A stretch of DNA of 31,580 nt from Bacteroidales bacterium (lineage in GTDB: Bacteria > Bacteroidota > Bacteroidia > Bacteroidales > UBA12077): positions 1 to 31,580 of the forward strand of contig DMBU01000058.1 of assembly GCA_003446015.1 (NCBI GenBank), read 5' to 3'. Below, in pieces: positions 1-8,802 of this stretch. The position numbers were made by a program, and so were the translations under genes. Under the pieces are notes generated by a model. That model made no database searches. It was not told the origin of the DNA and worked only from the letters and a program-made list of their open reading frames with translations. The first letter of the stretch is position 1. Each line of letters opens with the position of its first letter.

Positions 1-40
1 GTCCTATAATTTATATTATGTTAAATAGAATTTTTAAAGA

Positions 41-70
41 AACAGGGAGATAAAATTTACCTCCCTATTT
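41..70 (-). terminator. Probable terminator of the TPR-protein gene
   Basis: A 6-bp stem (44-49 pairing with 61-66, AGGGAG/CTCCCT) lies 15-40 bases beyond the stop codon of the minus-strand TPR gene. On the minus strand it is followed by a mixed T-rich stretch rather than a clean T run, so this is a moderate call. Nothing else is visible in bases 1-84. Confidence 0.45.
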
Positions 71-84
71 ACTTTTATATACTG

Positions 85-1254
85 TTATTCCATTTTTGCA
101 TTTATTTCTTCGTATTTATCATTCATTTTTAAACGATAATATAATGTTTTTAATGTAGACATAATACTTGTATCTTCTGGCTTTAACTCATGTGATTTTT
201 CAATATAAGGTAATGCTTCTATAAATTTGTCGTCGGCAACTTTCTTTGCAACTTCATATTTCTTATTATCTGTAATTTTATTCGCAGCATCAGTTAGTTC
301 AACACCTTCGTTAAAGTATAATACTCCCAAATTATAATATGCTTCAAAGAAATTTGGATCAATTTCAATTGCTTTTTTGTATTTGGCTTTTGCAGTTTCC
401 TTATCACCGGTTTTATCGTATAAATGAGCTTCTGCAGAATAAAACTGAGGATTATTAGGATCATTTTCTCTTGCGAGTGCTAAATATTTAAATGCCTCTT
501 CTGCATTTTCTGCTTCTAATAAATAATAATTTATTATAGCACCTAAAATATTTTGATTCTCTGGATACTTTTCAAAACCCTCTTTTAAAGTACTTAAGTA
601 AGTTACAGTATCTCCTTTTACTTTATAACATTCTGCTAACAAAGCAATGGTTTCTCCTTCCCCGTAATTATAAGCAACTGTCTGCTTATAATACTCAATT
701 GCTTTATCATAATTCTCAATTCGTTGTGCAGTGATTGCGGCATTGAAAATTATAGTTGTATCAATTTCTCCTTTAAAAACATCCATTTCCTTTACTTCAA
801 GAATTTTTTCAAAATAAAGAAATGCATTTTCAAAATCTTCGGCGTTGTAAGCATCAATAGCATGCTTTATAAATGTATTGTTCGCCATTGTAATAAATTG
901 AATATCCATTGCACTCTGAAACATATTAGCACCATCCATCTTATATGCTTTTTTAAAACTTTCAAATGCTTTTATTGATGGATTTTCACAAATGTTTGCA
1001 AAATCAGGATTTTCACTGTTTGCAATTGCATTATATACCAAGCCCTTCACATAATAAGTTTTTCCCCAATCCTTTGTTTTTTCCTGGGTTTCAGCAAATT
1101 GAATTGCTTTTAGAGCTGTGTCGAGGTTTTCTCCACTTTCAGCCCAAATCTGCGCTTTACTTACAAATTTCTTTTGTGCATCTACACTGCTAACCATCAT
1201 TAGCATTGCAAAAGCAACAAATATTGTCGTTACGAATAACTTTTTCATTTTCAT
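85..1254 (-). CDS. Secreted tetratricopeptide-repeat protein
   Basis: The 389-residue product begins with a signal peptide: KMKK, a hydrophobic stretch at about 5-21, and a likely cleavage after VDA (24-26). The rest is helical TPR repeats, clearest at about 134-160, 167-195, 254-300 (with a DPNN turn) and 302-360. It is therefore probably a periplasmic or surface-facing scaffold that binds other proteins; no catalytic domain is visible. Met3 is an equally possible start. It lies 87 bp downstream of gyrA on the same strand, an arrangement I recall as common in Bacteroidota, but it has a good promoter of its own in the gap. The exact function is unknown; TPR architecture alone does not define one. 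Confidence 0.85.
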   Translation of the reverse strand: MKMKKLFVTTIFVAFAMLMMVSSVDAQKKFVSKAQIWAESGENLDTALKAIQFAETQEKTKDWGKTYYVKGLVYNAIANSENPDFANICENPSIKAFESFKKAYKMDGANMFQSAMDIQFITMANNTFIKHAIDAYNAEDFENAFLYFEKILEVKEMDVFKGEIDTTIIFNAAITAQRIENYDKAIEYYKQTVAYNYGEGETIALLAECYKVKGDTVTYLSTLKEGFEKYPENQNILGAIINYYLLEAENAEEAFKYLALARENDPNNPQFYSAEAHLYDKTGDKETAKAKYKKAIEIDPNFFEAYYNLGVLYFNEGVELTDAANKITDNKKYEVAKKVADDKFIEALPYIEKSHELKPEDTSIMSTLKTLYYRLKMNDKYEEINAKME

Positions 1255-1290
1255 AATGTTTTGCTATTTAGGTTTATTAATTAATTTTTT

Positions 1291-1321
1291 CAAAAATAGA
1301 ATATATTTGCTTGATGTCAAA
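1291..1321 (-). promoter_or_regulatory. Bacteroidota-type promoter for the TPR gene
   Basis: Read on the minus strand, TTTG (1318-1321) is followed after 19 bp by TATTTTTG (1291-1298). This fits the Bacteroidota sigma-ABfr form TTTG-N19-21-TAnnTTTG. Transcription would start about 30 bases before the TPR start codon, so this gene need not depend on gyrA readthrough. Confidence 0.6.
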
Positions 1322-1341
1322 TTTTATACCGAAAATTAAAG

Positions 1342-3912
1342 CTATTCTAAAACATCATTATCTGTTTCCGGATTGTCAATTGCATCATTATCATCACTCA
1401 GGCTTTCAGGTTCAGACATAAGATCAGAAATTATTTCTGCTTCAGTTCCCTTTTGTTCCAGGACTTCGTCTTCATCTTTAGTTACCTGTGTAACAGCTGC
1501 AATCGTATCATCATTTCGTAAATTAATCAATCGAACACCTTGTGTTGCCCTTCCTGTAACTCTTAAATTTGCAACAGCAAGTCTGATTGTAATACCAGAT
1601 CTGTTAATAATCATCAAATCCATATCATCGTTTACACCTTTTATAGCAATTACCTTTCCTGTTTTTTCTGTAATATTAAGAGTCTTCACTCCTTTTCCTC
1701 CCCTGTTGGTAATCCTGTAATCTTCAATACTTGAGCGTTTACCATAACCTTTTTCCGAAACAACAAGTATTTCATGATCAGATTCTTCAACCCAAACCAT
1801 ACCAATTACTTCGTCGTCTTTCTTACTCAGGCTGATACCTCGCACTCCCGCTCCTGTTCTACCAATAGACCTTACATTTTGCTCATTAAATCGTATTGCT
1901 TTACCTTCGCGTGTTGCTAAAATAATATCACTTTTTCCATCGGTTAACTTAGCTTCAAGTAAAATATCCCCTTCTTTAATGGTAATTGCATTTACACCAT
2001 TTTGTCGTGGACGCGAATATGCTTCAAGGGCAGTTTTCTTGATTATACCTTTTTTAGTACACATCACAATATAATTATTCTCGATGTATTCCTTATCATC
2101 AAGATTCTGAACATTGATAAATGCCCTAACATTATCGTCAGGCTCAATGTTAATTATATTTTGAATAGCTCTACCTTTAGTATTTTTAGCTCCTTCAGGA
2201 ATCTGATATACTTTTAACCAGAAACATTTTCCTCCTTCAGTAAAAAATAACATGGTATTATGCATGGATGCAATAAACATGTATTCAAGAAAATCTTCAT
2301 CTCTTGTTGTACTACCTTTCGATCCTACTCCACCCCTGTTTTGGGTTCTGAATTCAGTCACTGGTGTACGTTTTATATATCCCATATGCGAAATGGTTAC
2401 GACCATATCTTCATCGGCATAGAAATCTTCCGGATTGAATTCGCCTTCGTCCGGTACAATTTCGGTTCTTCTCCCATCACCGTAAGTTTCTCTGACCTCA
2501 ATAAGCTCATCTTTAATAATTTGCATTCTAAGAGATTCGTCTTCCAGAACGGTTTTCAGATAAGCAATTAATTTCATTAATTCAGCGTACTCTTCTTTGA
2601 TCTTGTCTCTTTCAAGCCCGGTAAGTTTTTGCAATCTCATATCTAAAATTGCCTTAGCCTGAATCTCGGAAAGCTCAAACTTGCTCATTAGTCCATCCTT
2701 AGCCTCTTCCGGTGTTTTTGAAGCCCTTATTAATGCAATAACTTCATCTAAATGATCCAGTGCTATTAATAAACCTTCTAAAACATGTGCTTTCTTTTCT
2801 GCTTGATCTAATTCGTATTGAGTTCTTCGGATAACAACTTCATGACGATGCTCTACAAAGTACTGTATCAGTTGTTTAACATTAAGTACTTTAGGTCTTC
2901 CTTTAACTAAAGCAATGTTATTTACACTAAATGATGTTTGAAGCTGTGTATATTTAAAAAGCTTATTTAATACCACATTTGCGATGGCGTCTTTACGAAT
3001 TTCATACACGATACGCATTCCATTTCGATCCGACTCATCATTTAAATTTGAGATCCCCTCAATTTTCTTTTCATTAACCAGTTCGGCAGTCTTACGTATT
3101 AATTCTGCCTTGTTAACCATGTAAGGAATTTCTGTAACAATAATCCTTTCTCTGCCATTGGCCTCTGTTTCAATCTCCGTTTTAGAACGGATTACAATTC
3201 TTCCCCTACCAGTTTCAAAAGCATCCTTGATGCCCTGATAACCATATATAATTCCTCCGGTTGGAAAATCAGGAGCTTTTATATGCTGCATCAATTCCGA
3301 AATCTCAATGTCATTGTTGTCAATGTAAGCGATTATTCCATTAATCACTTCGGTTAAATTATGAGGTGGCATATTTGTAGCCATACCTACAGCTATTCCG
3401 GATGCTCCATTAATTAACAAATTGGGGATACGTGTAGGTAAAACCGTTGGCTCCTCAAGCGAGTCATCGAAATTAAGCTGAAAATCTACGGTATTTTTAT
3501 CCAGATCACGAAGAACTTCTTCAGAAATCTTTTTTAATCGTGCTTCGGTGTAACGCATTGCTGCAGGGCTGTCACCATCAACTGATCCAAAGTTACCTTG
3601 TCCGTCAACCAATGGGTAACGCAATGACCAGGGTTGAGCCATTCTAACCATAGCTTCATAAACGGAGGAATCACCATGAGGGTGATACTTACCGAGCACC
3701 TCTCCTACAATTCTTGCTGATTTTTTATACGTTTTGTTTGATGCCAATCCTAAATCAGACATTCCAAACAAAACCCTTCTGTGTACAGGTTTAAATCCAT
3801 CTCTTACATCTGGTAATGCCCTCGAAACAATAACCGACATTGAATAATCAATGTACGCCGACTTCATTTCTTCTTCAATATTTATTTTAACTATTCGTTC
3901 TCCTTCTGCCAT
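1342..3912 (-). CDS. gyrA: DNA gyrase subunit A
   Basis: The 856-residue protein is the DNA-breaking and rejoining subunit of gyrase, which with GyrB introduces negative supercoils using ATP. The N-terminal breakage-reunion region shows the YHPHGDSSVYE segment (76-86) and the catalytic tyrosine at 121 in RYTEARL. The serine and acidic residue where quinolone-resistance changes usually fall are intact (Ser82, Glu86). The C-terminal DNA-wrapping domain carries a GyrA box near residue 524 in the form QNRGGVG, supporting GyrA over ParC. The last ~45 residues are a strongly acidic tail. Length is normal for the family. It is transcribed divergently from clpC, with a perfect -7 promoter element 48 bases upstream. 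Start chosen at MAEGERIVKI, matching the family N-terminus. Confidence 0.97.
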   Translation of the reverse strand: MAEGERIVKINIEEEMKSAYIDYSMSVIVSRALPDVRDGFKPVHRRVLFGMSDLGLASNKTYKKSARIVGEVLGKYHPHGDSSVYEAMVRMAQPWSLRYPLVDGQGNFGSVDGDSPAAMRYTEARLKKISEEVLRDLDKNTVDFQLNFDDSLEEPTVLPTRIPNLLINGASGIAVGMATNMPPHNLTEVINGIIAYIDNNDIEISELMQHIKAPDFPTGGIIYGYQGIKDAFETGRGRIVIRSKTEIETEANGRERIIVTEIPYMVNKAELIRKTAELVNEKKIEGISNLNDESDRNGMRIVYEIRKDAIANVVLNKLFKYTQLQTSFSVNNIALVKGRPKVLNVKQLIQYFVEHRHEVVIRRTQYELDQAEKKAHVLEGLLIALDHLDEVIALIRASKTPEEAKDGLMSKFELSEIQAKAILDMRLQKLTGLERDKIKEEYAELMKLIAYLKTVLEDESLRMQIIKDELIEVRETYGDGRRTEIVPDEGEFNPEDFYADEDMVVTISHMGYIKRTPVTEFRTQNRGGVGSKGSTTRDEDFLEYMFIASMHNTMLFFTEGGKCFWLKVYQIPEGAKNTKGRAIQNIINIEPDDNVRAFINVQNLDDKEYIENNYIVMCTKKGIIKKTALEAYSRPRQNGVNAITIKEGDILLEAKLTDGKSDIILATREGKAIRFNEQNVRSIGRTGAGVRGISLSKKDDEVIGMVWVEESDHEILVVSEKGYGKRSSIEDYRITNRGGKGVKTLNITEKTGKVIAIKGVNDDMDLMIINRSGITIRLAVANLRVTGRATQGVRLINLRNDDTIAAVTQVTKDEDEVLEQKGTEAEIISDLMSEPESLSDDNDAIDNPETDNDVLE

Positions 3913-3959
3913 ATATCAAGGTATTTAGTTATTTTTTTTATCGTTTTAGAAAATTCATA

Positions 3960-3990
3960 CAAAAGTACTAAAATAGCCTTTTTAAAACGA
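3960..3990 (-). promoter_or_regulatory. gyrA promoter (-7 element)
   Basis: On the minus strand TACTTTTG (3960-3967) matches TAnnTTTG exactly, 48 bases upstream of the gyrA start. The matching -33 position has only a weak GTTTT, so the call rests on the -7 element. Confidence 0.5.
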
Positions 3991-4185
3991 ATATTCTCAT
4001 GTTATAATTGCGATTTTTCAACATAAATCTGTTTATAACAAAGCCTATTTATTAACAATTTTTATAAACATTATTTTGGCTTCCTAAACAAGTTGATTAT
4101 TAATTTGTTTTAAGATTAATAGCGAATGATTTAAATTTATTTTAACTTGTATTTTCATTATAAATAACAGAATTGATTTATTTAT

Positions 4186-4216
4186 TTTATTTTTAAGTAC
4201 TCTTATATTACTTTTG
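4186..4216 (+). promoter_or_regulatory. clpC promoter (-7 element)
   Basis: TACTTTTG at 4209-4216 is a perfect TAnnTTTG, identical to the gyrA -7 element on the other strand, and lies about 50 bases before the clpC start. The -33 region is T-rich but lacks a clear TTG. No CtsR or HrcA/CIRCE-type operator was recognised. Confidence 0.5.
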
Positions 4217-4265
4217 TTAAATCTAATACGTAAAGGTTAATCCTTAAAAACATTTAAAAACTCAT

Positions 4266-6824
4266 ATGGACGCAAAATTTTCACAAAGAATAAAAGATGT
4301 TTTGAGTTACAGTAAAGAAGAAGCTGTTAGACTTGGCAATGCTTATATCGGAACAGAACATCTGTTATTAGGCATTTTAAGGGATGGTGAAGGCATAGCA
4401 ATTTCAGTTCTCGAAAATTTAAATATAGATCTAAACAAACTAAAAAAGTCTATTGAATTCAGAATCAGATCCGAAGAAAACTTAAAAATTGCCGACACGG
4501 ATAATATCCCCCTGTTTAAAACAGCCGAAAGAGCATTAAAGCTGGTATATCTCGAAGCAAAATCTTTCAATAGCGCAACAATAAATACTGGTCATCTTTT
4601 ATTATCAATTTTAAAAGATGAGAATAGTGTGGTTACTCAAATATTGGAAGAACAACATATTGATTATCAAAGCATACGAACTGAAATGGAAAATCATCAA
4701 CCTGAAGTAAAGGCCGAATTTGAAGACGAAGAAAACGAAATGCCTTTTGGTACATCTAAAGGTGGTGGGGGTTCTACTCCACAAGGCCAAAAATCAAAAT
4801 CTGAAACACCTGTTCTTGATAACTTCGGTATAGATTTAACAAAAGCAGCAGAAGATAATGCTTTGGATCCAATCGTTGGTCGCGAAAAAGAAATTGAGCG
4901 TTTAGCACAAATTCTAAGTCGCAGAAAGAAAAACAATCCTGTTCTTATAGGTGAACCAGGCGTTGGTAAATCTGCTATTGTTGAAGGATTAGCTTTACGA
5001 ATTATTCAACGTAAAGTTTCCAGAGTACTTTTCGATAAAAGAGTAATAACTCTTGATTTAGCATCAATAGTTGCTGGCACAAAATATCGTGGTCAGTTTG
5101 AAGAGCGAATGAAAGCAATATTAAATGAGCTTGGAAAATCTACCAACATCATTTTATTTATTGATGAGATTCATACCATTGTTGGTGCTGGTGGAGCAAC
5201 AGGATCACTGGATGCTGCAAATATGCTTAAACCTGCACTGGCACGAGGAGAAATTCAATGTATCGGAGCAACTACCTTAGACGAATACAGACAACATATA
5301 GAGAAAGATGGAGCTTTAGAAAGAAGATTCCAAAAAATTATGGTAGATCCTACCAGTCCTGAAGAAACGGTAGAAATATTACATAACATTAAAAGCCGGT
5401 ACGAAGATCATCATAATGTAAATTACACCGATGATGCTATTGAAGCTTGTGTAAAACTTACCATGCGTTACATTAGCGACCGTCACCTGCCAGATAAAGC
5501 GATTGATGCTTTAGATGAATCTGGCTCGAGAGTGCATATCTCAAACATCGTTGTTCCAATTAAAATTATTGAAATTGAAAAACAAATCGAAAATGTACGA
5601 TTGGAGAAGATTGCAGCTGTAAAAAATCAGAATTTTGAACTTGCAGCAAATTTCAGAGATAGTGAAAAGAAATTGATGGATGCACTCGACAAGGAAAAAG
5701 ATACCTGGGAAAAAGAATTGGTTAAAAATCGTGAAACGGTTTCAGAAGAAGAAGTGGCCCAGGTTGTTGCAATGATGACAGGTGTTCCCGTTCAGCGTAT
5801 TGCCCAGGCTGAAGGTAATCGCTTAATGAAGATGGGCGACGAATTAAAGAAAAACGTAATTGGTCAGGATGAAGCTATTGTTAAAATCGTTAAATCAATA
5901 CAAAGAAATCGTGCTGGCTTAAAAGATCCTAATAAACCGATTGGATCGTTTATATTCCTGGGTCCTACCGGAGTCGGTAAAACACAGCTTGCAAAAATAC
6001 TTGCTCTTTATTTATTCGATAGCATCGACAATTTAATAAGAATGGACATGAGCGAATATATGGAGAAGTTCTCGATTTCGCGTTTAGTTGGAGCTCCTCC
6101 CGGATATATTGGCTATGAAGAAGGAGGCCAATTAACTGAAAAGGTCCGACGTAAACCTTATTCTGTTATTTTACTTGATGAAATTGAAAAGGCTCATCCT
6201 GATGTATTTCATTTATTGCTTCAGGTTCTGGATGAAGGTCAGCTTACCGATAGTTTAGGACGCAGAGTTGATTTTAGAAACACAATCATTATCATGACAT
6301 CGAATATTGGAAGCCGTCAGTTAAAAGATTTCGGTCAGGGAGTTGGTTTTTCTACAAGAGCAAAACAAGAATCGTCGAGCCAACATGCAAAGAGCGTAAT
6401 ACAGAATGCACTAAAACGTTCGTTTGCACCAGAATTTATTAATCGATTAGATGATATTGTTATTTTTAATTCATTAAGCAAAGAACATATTTACAAAATA
6501 ATTGACATTGAATTAAAAGGATTGTATAGCAGGATTCAAACTCTTGGTTACGATATTGAACTAACTGTTACTGCAAAAGATTATGTTACTGAAAAAGGTT
6601 TTGATCCTGATTTTGGTGCTCGTCCATTGAAAAGAGCAATCCAGAAATATCTGGAGGACCCAATGGCCGAAGCTATTATAAAATCATCACTTAAACAGGG
6701 AGATATTCTTTTGGTTGATTACGATAAGGAAAAAGACGAAATCACCATTAATGTAAAAAAGAAAGCTAAAGCTGCTCTCCCGAAAGGTGAAAAAGAAAAA
6801 CTGAAAGAGAAAGAATCTGAATAA
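4266..6824 (+). CDS. clpC: ClpC-type AAA+ unfoldase, ATP-binding subunit of Clp protease
   Basis: This 852-residue HSP100 chaperone unfolds proteins with ATP and passes them to ClpP. It has a Clp N-terminal double repeat (about 1-145), a Gly/Ser-rich linker (about 160-180), a first AAA+ domain with Walker A GEPGVGKS (229-236), a short middle region containing a UVR-like helix pair (about 420-470), and a second AAA+ domain with Walker A GPTGVGKT near 566. The UVR motif and short middle domain favour ClpC over ClpB, which has a long coiled-coil insert. A GVGF sequence after the second AAA+ core fits the ClpP-docking loop, so it should work with ClpP rather than alone. The C-terminus is lysine-rich. 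It is followed by a terminator. clpP is not in this window. Confidence 0.93.
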   Translation: MDAKFSQRIKDVLSYSKEEAVRLGNAYIGTEHLLLGILRDGEGIAISVLENLNIDLNKLKKSIEFRIRSEENLKIADTDNIPLFKTAERALKLVYLEAKSFNSATINTGHLLLSILKDENSVVTQILEEQHIDYQSIRTEMENHQPEVKAEFEDEENEMPFGTSKGGGGSTPQGQKSKSETPVLDNFGIDLTKAAEDNALDPIVGREKEIERLAQILSRRKKNNPVLIGEPGVGKSAIVEGLALRIIQRKVSRVLFDKRVITLDLASIVAGTKYRGQFEERMKAILNELGKSTNIILFIDEIHTIVGAGGATGSLDAANMLKPALARGEIQCIGATTLDEYRQHIEKDGALERRFQKIMVDPTSPEETVEILHNIKSRYEDHHNVNYTDDAIEACVKLTMRYISDRHLPDKAIDALDESGSRVHISNIVVPIKIIEIEKQIENVRLEKIAAVKNQNFELAANFRDSEKKLMDALDKEKDTWEKELVKNRETVSEEEVAQVVAMMTGVPVQRIAQAEGNRLMKMGDELKKNVIGQDEAIVKIVKSIQRNRAGLKDPNKPIGSFIFLGPTGVGKTQLAKILALYLFDSIDNLIRMDMSEYMEKFSISRLVGAPPGYIGYEEGGQLTEKVRRKPYSVILLDEIEKAHPDVFHLLLQVLDEGQLTDSLGRRVDFRNTIIIMTSNIGSRQLKDFGQGVGFSTRAKQESSSQHAKSVIQNALKRSFAPEFINRLDDIVIFNSLSKEHIYKIIDIELKGLYSRIQTLGYDIELTVTAKDYVTEKGFDPDFGARPLKRAIQKYLEDPMAEAIIKSSLKQGDILLVDYDKEKDEITINVKKKAKAALPKGEKEKLKEKESE

Positions 6825-6830
6825 ATAAAC

Positions 6831-6867
6831 AAAGCCTTACTTTTAGTGTTAATAGTAAGGTTTTTTT
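6831..6867 (+). terminator. clpC terminator
   Basis: A stem of CCTTAC (6835-6840) with GTAAGG (6855-6860), extended by A/T pairs, is followed by seven Ts. It ends only 21 bases before the tpx start codon, leaving very little room for a separate tpx promoter. Confidence 0.75.
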
Positions 6868-6888
6868 AATTTAAATTATATAATTACA

Positions 6889-7404
6889 ATGGAAAAGAAT
6901 AATTCAAAAGTGACCTTTAAAGGAAATCCTGTTACGCTAATAGGAAATGAAATTAAACTTAATGATAAAGCAGTAAATTTTACTGTATTAAATAATGGTT
7001 TACAAGAAGTTAAACTTTCTGATTTTGATGGTAAAGTAAAGATCCTTTCTTTATTTCCATCTATCGATACAGGTGTTTGTTCCAAACAGGCACATACATT
7101 TAACCACGAAGCCGCAAATTTAAGCAAGGATATAGTAATTCTGGCAATTTCAAATGATTTACCATTTGCATTAAATCGTTTCTGTGGTGCTGAAGGAATA
7201 ACGAATTTGGTTACCTTGTCTGATCATAAGAATCTTGATTTTTCAACTAAATATGGTTTTCTGATTGAAGAACTACGCTTATTGGCAAGAGGTGTTGTTG
7301 TTATAGATAAAAACAATGTTGTTAAATACGTTGAATATGTTCCTGAAGGAACTCACGAACCTGATTATGAAAGTGCTATTAGTGCGGCAAAAAAATTAGT
7401 ATAG
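6889..7404 (+). CDS. tpx: Thiol peroxidase (Tpx, atypical 2-Cys peroxiredoxin)
   Basis: This 171-residue protein reduces hydrogen peroxide and organic peroxides, recycled by thioredoxin. The peroxidatic cysteine is Cys64 in the TGVC motif (the peroxiredoxin TxxC) and the resolving cysteine is Cys99 in RFCGAEG, the pattern that marks Tpx among peroxiredoxins. The N-terminal VTFKGNPVTLIGNEIKLND is also characteristic. There is no signal peptide, so it acts in the cytoplasm. Length is normal. The start ATG has no Shine-Dalgarno sequence. The gene sits between the clpC terminator and its own strong terminator, so it is either expressed by readthrough from clpC or from a promoter overlapping the end of clpC. 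Confidence 0.95.
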   Translation: MEKNNSKVTFKGNPVTLIGNEIKLNDKAVNFTVLNNGLQEVKLSDFDGKVKILSLFPSIDTGVCSKQAHTFNHEAANLSKDIVILAISNDLPFALNRFCGAEGITNLVTLSDHKNLDFSTKYGFLIEELRLLARGVVVIDKNNVVKYVEYVPEGTHEPDYESAISAAKKLV

Positions 7405-7410
7405 AATATT

Positions 7411-7434
7411 AAACCGGGTAATTCCGGTTTTTTT
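7411..7434 (+). terminator. tpx terminator
   Basis: A perfect 7-bp stem AAACCGG/CCGGTTT (7411-7417 with 7424-7430) around a 6-base loop is followed by TTTT. Its T tract overlaps the stop codon of the convergent rimO gene. In the other direction the following bases are T-poor, so it acts mainly for tpx. Confidence 0.8.
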
Positions 7435-8737
7435 ATTCAACATCCCCGGTCAGATCAAAATCATCGGCCGACTTTATTCTTACCATATAAAAACTGCCAA
7501 CTCGAAGATTTTTATTTTTTGATTTTACGATAACTTCATTATCAACATCCGGCGAGTCAAACTCAGTGCGTCCTATATAATAATCTCCCTCTTTTCTATC
7601 AATAATAACTTTAAACAACTTCCCTATCTTATTATTATTTAAATCATTAGAAATACTTCTTTGTACCTCCATAACTTCGTCCATACGAGATTGTTTTATG
7701 GACAATGGTATACTGTCTGTAAAGTTTCTGGCAGCATAGGTATTTTCTTCCTCTGAATAAGTAAAAACTCCTAAACGCTCAAACCGGGCAAATTTAACAA
7801 ACTCAATTAATTCATTGAAATCTTCATCCGTTTCGCCCGGATGACCAACTAATAGCGTTGTGCGCAATGCCATTTCAGGAATTTCTTTTCTGAAATAATT
7901 AATCAGGTTGTAGGTTTGTTCTTTGGTTATTCCACGACGCATATTTTTTAAAATCTTATCGCTAATATGCTGAACCGGAATATCGAGATACTTACAAATA
8001 GTTGGCTTTGATTTCATGATCCTAATTACATCTTCCGGAAACTTAGCAGGAAAAGCATAATGCAATCGAAGCCATTTTAAACCTTTTAAGTCCGATAAGC
8101 GATCAATTAATTCACCAAGTTTAAACTCTTTATAAATATCTAAGCCATAATAGGATAAATCTTGTGCAATAAGAATAATCTCTTTTACTCCCTTACTAAT
8201 CAGAAACTCTGCTTCTGTAATAATTTCGTCCATTGGTCTGGAACGATGTTTCCCTTTTATTAATGGAATAGCGCAAAATGAGCATGTTCTATCGCAACCT
8301 TCTGATATTTTTAAATATGCATAATGTTTAGGTGTAGTTAACAATCTTTCACCCATAAGCTCTTCTTTGTAATGCGCTCCTATTGATTCTGTTAGTTCTT
8401 TCAAATTATAAACACCAAAAAATTTATCAACAAGAGGTATTTCTTTTTCTAATTCCTGCTTATATCTTTCAGATAAACATCCAAAAACAATAAGCTTTTC
8501 AATTTTATTTGTTTGTCGTAAATCTTCGAACTGTAAAATAGTTTCTATGGATTCCTGTTTGGCATCGTTGATAAAACCGCAAGTGTTAATAATAACAATC
8601 TCTGAATGCTCATTTGAGTCGTGAACTACGCGATAACCATTCGATTCCAGCTGCCGCATCAGAGATTCAGAATCAACCAAATTTTTTGAACAGCCTAATG
8701 TTATAATATTTACCTTCTTTATGCCCTTTGTCTTCAT
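7433..8737 (-). CDS. rimO: Ribosomal protein uS12 methylthiotransferase RimO
   Basis: This 434-residue radical-SAM enzyme adds a methylthio group to the conserved aspartate of ribosomal protein uS12. The N-terminal methylthiotransferase domain has three cluster-binding cysteines (Cys16, Cys53, Cys87). The radical-SAM CxxxCxxC motif is Cys148, Cys152, Cys155 in GCDRTCSFC. A TRAM-like domain fills the last ~65 residues (from about 370). RimO is preferred to the tRNA enzyme MiaB because of the IITLGCSKNLVDSE start and the downstream position after ftsY. It is the last gene of a minus-strand run and lies 65 bases after ftsY, with a terminator-like hairpin in the gap. Confidence 0.94.
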   Translation of the reverse strand: MKTKGIKKVNIITLGCSKNLVDSESLMRQLESNGYRVVHDSNEHSEIVIINTCGFINDAKQESIETILQFEDLRQTNKIEKLIVFGCLSERYKQELEKEIPLVDKFFGVYNLKELTESIGAHYKEELMGERLLTTPKHYAYLKISEGCDRTCSFCAIPLIKGKHRSRPMDEIITEAEFLISKGVKEIILIAQDLSYYGLDIYKEFKLGELIDRLSDLKGLKWLRLHYAFPAKFPEDVIRIMKSKPTICKYLDIPVQHISDKILKNMRRGITKEQTYNLINYFRKEIPEMALRTTLLVGHPGETDEDFNELIEFVKFARFERLGVFTYSEEENTYAARNFTDSIPLSIKQSRMDEVMEVQRSISNDLNNNKIGKLFKVIIDRKEGDYYIGRTEFDSPDVDNEVIVKSKNKNLRVGSFYMVRIKSADDFDLTGDVE

Positions 8738-8740
8738 ATC

Positions 8741-8779
8741 AAAAAAAATAAAACCTGATGGACAAGACTCAACAGGCTT
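8741..8779 (-). terminator. Terminator-like hairpin between ftsY and rimO
   Basis: On the minus strand a 7-bp stem (8773-8779 with 8751-8757, one G-T pair), a 15-base loop and a T-rich tail ending in eight Ts form an intrinsic-terminator shape. The T tract ends only 3 bases before the rimO ATG. It may terminate ftsY transcripts or attenuate rimO. Confidence 0.5.
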
Positions 8780-8802
8780 ATGTATACATAAAACTATTTT
8801 GT

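Larger units (their letters stand above)
3913..4265. other. Divergent gyrA/clpC intergenic region
   Basis: This 353-bp, very AT-rich gap has no open reading frame or RNA gene that I can support. It holds a promoter at each end, pointing outward, both with the same -7 octamer TACTTTTG. The central part (about 3990-4180) is T/A tracts without a clear inverted repeat. Confidence 0.7.

Noticed and set aside
724..1339. Plus-strand open frames opposite the TPR gene
   Set aside because: They are antisense shadows of a gene with a signal peptide, repeats and a promoter; their products are low-complexity Phe/Ile/Cys/His-rich sequences with no family signature.
82..3912. gyrA considered as parC (topoisomerase IV)
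   Set aside because: The 856-residue length, a GyrA box, the acidic tail and the neighbouring clpC and TPR genes favour GyrA.
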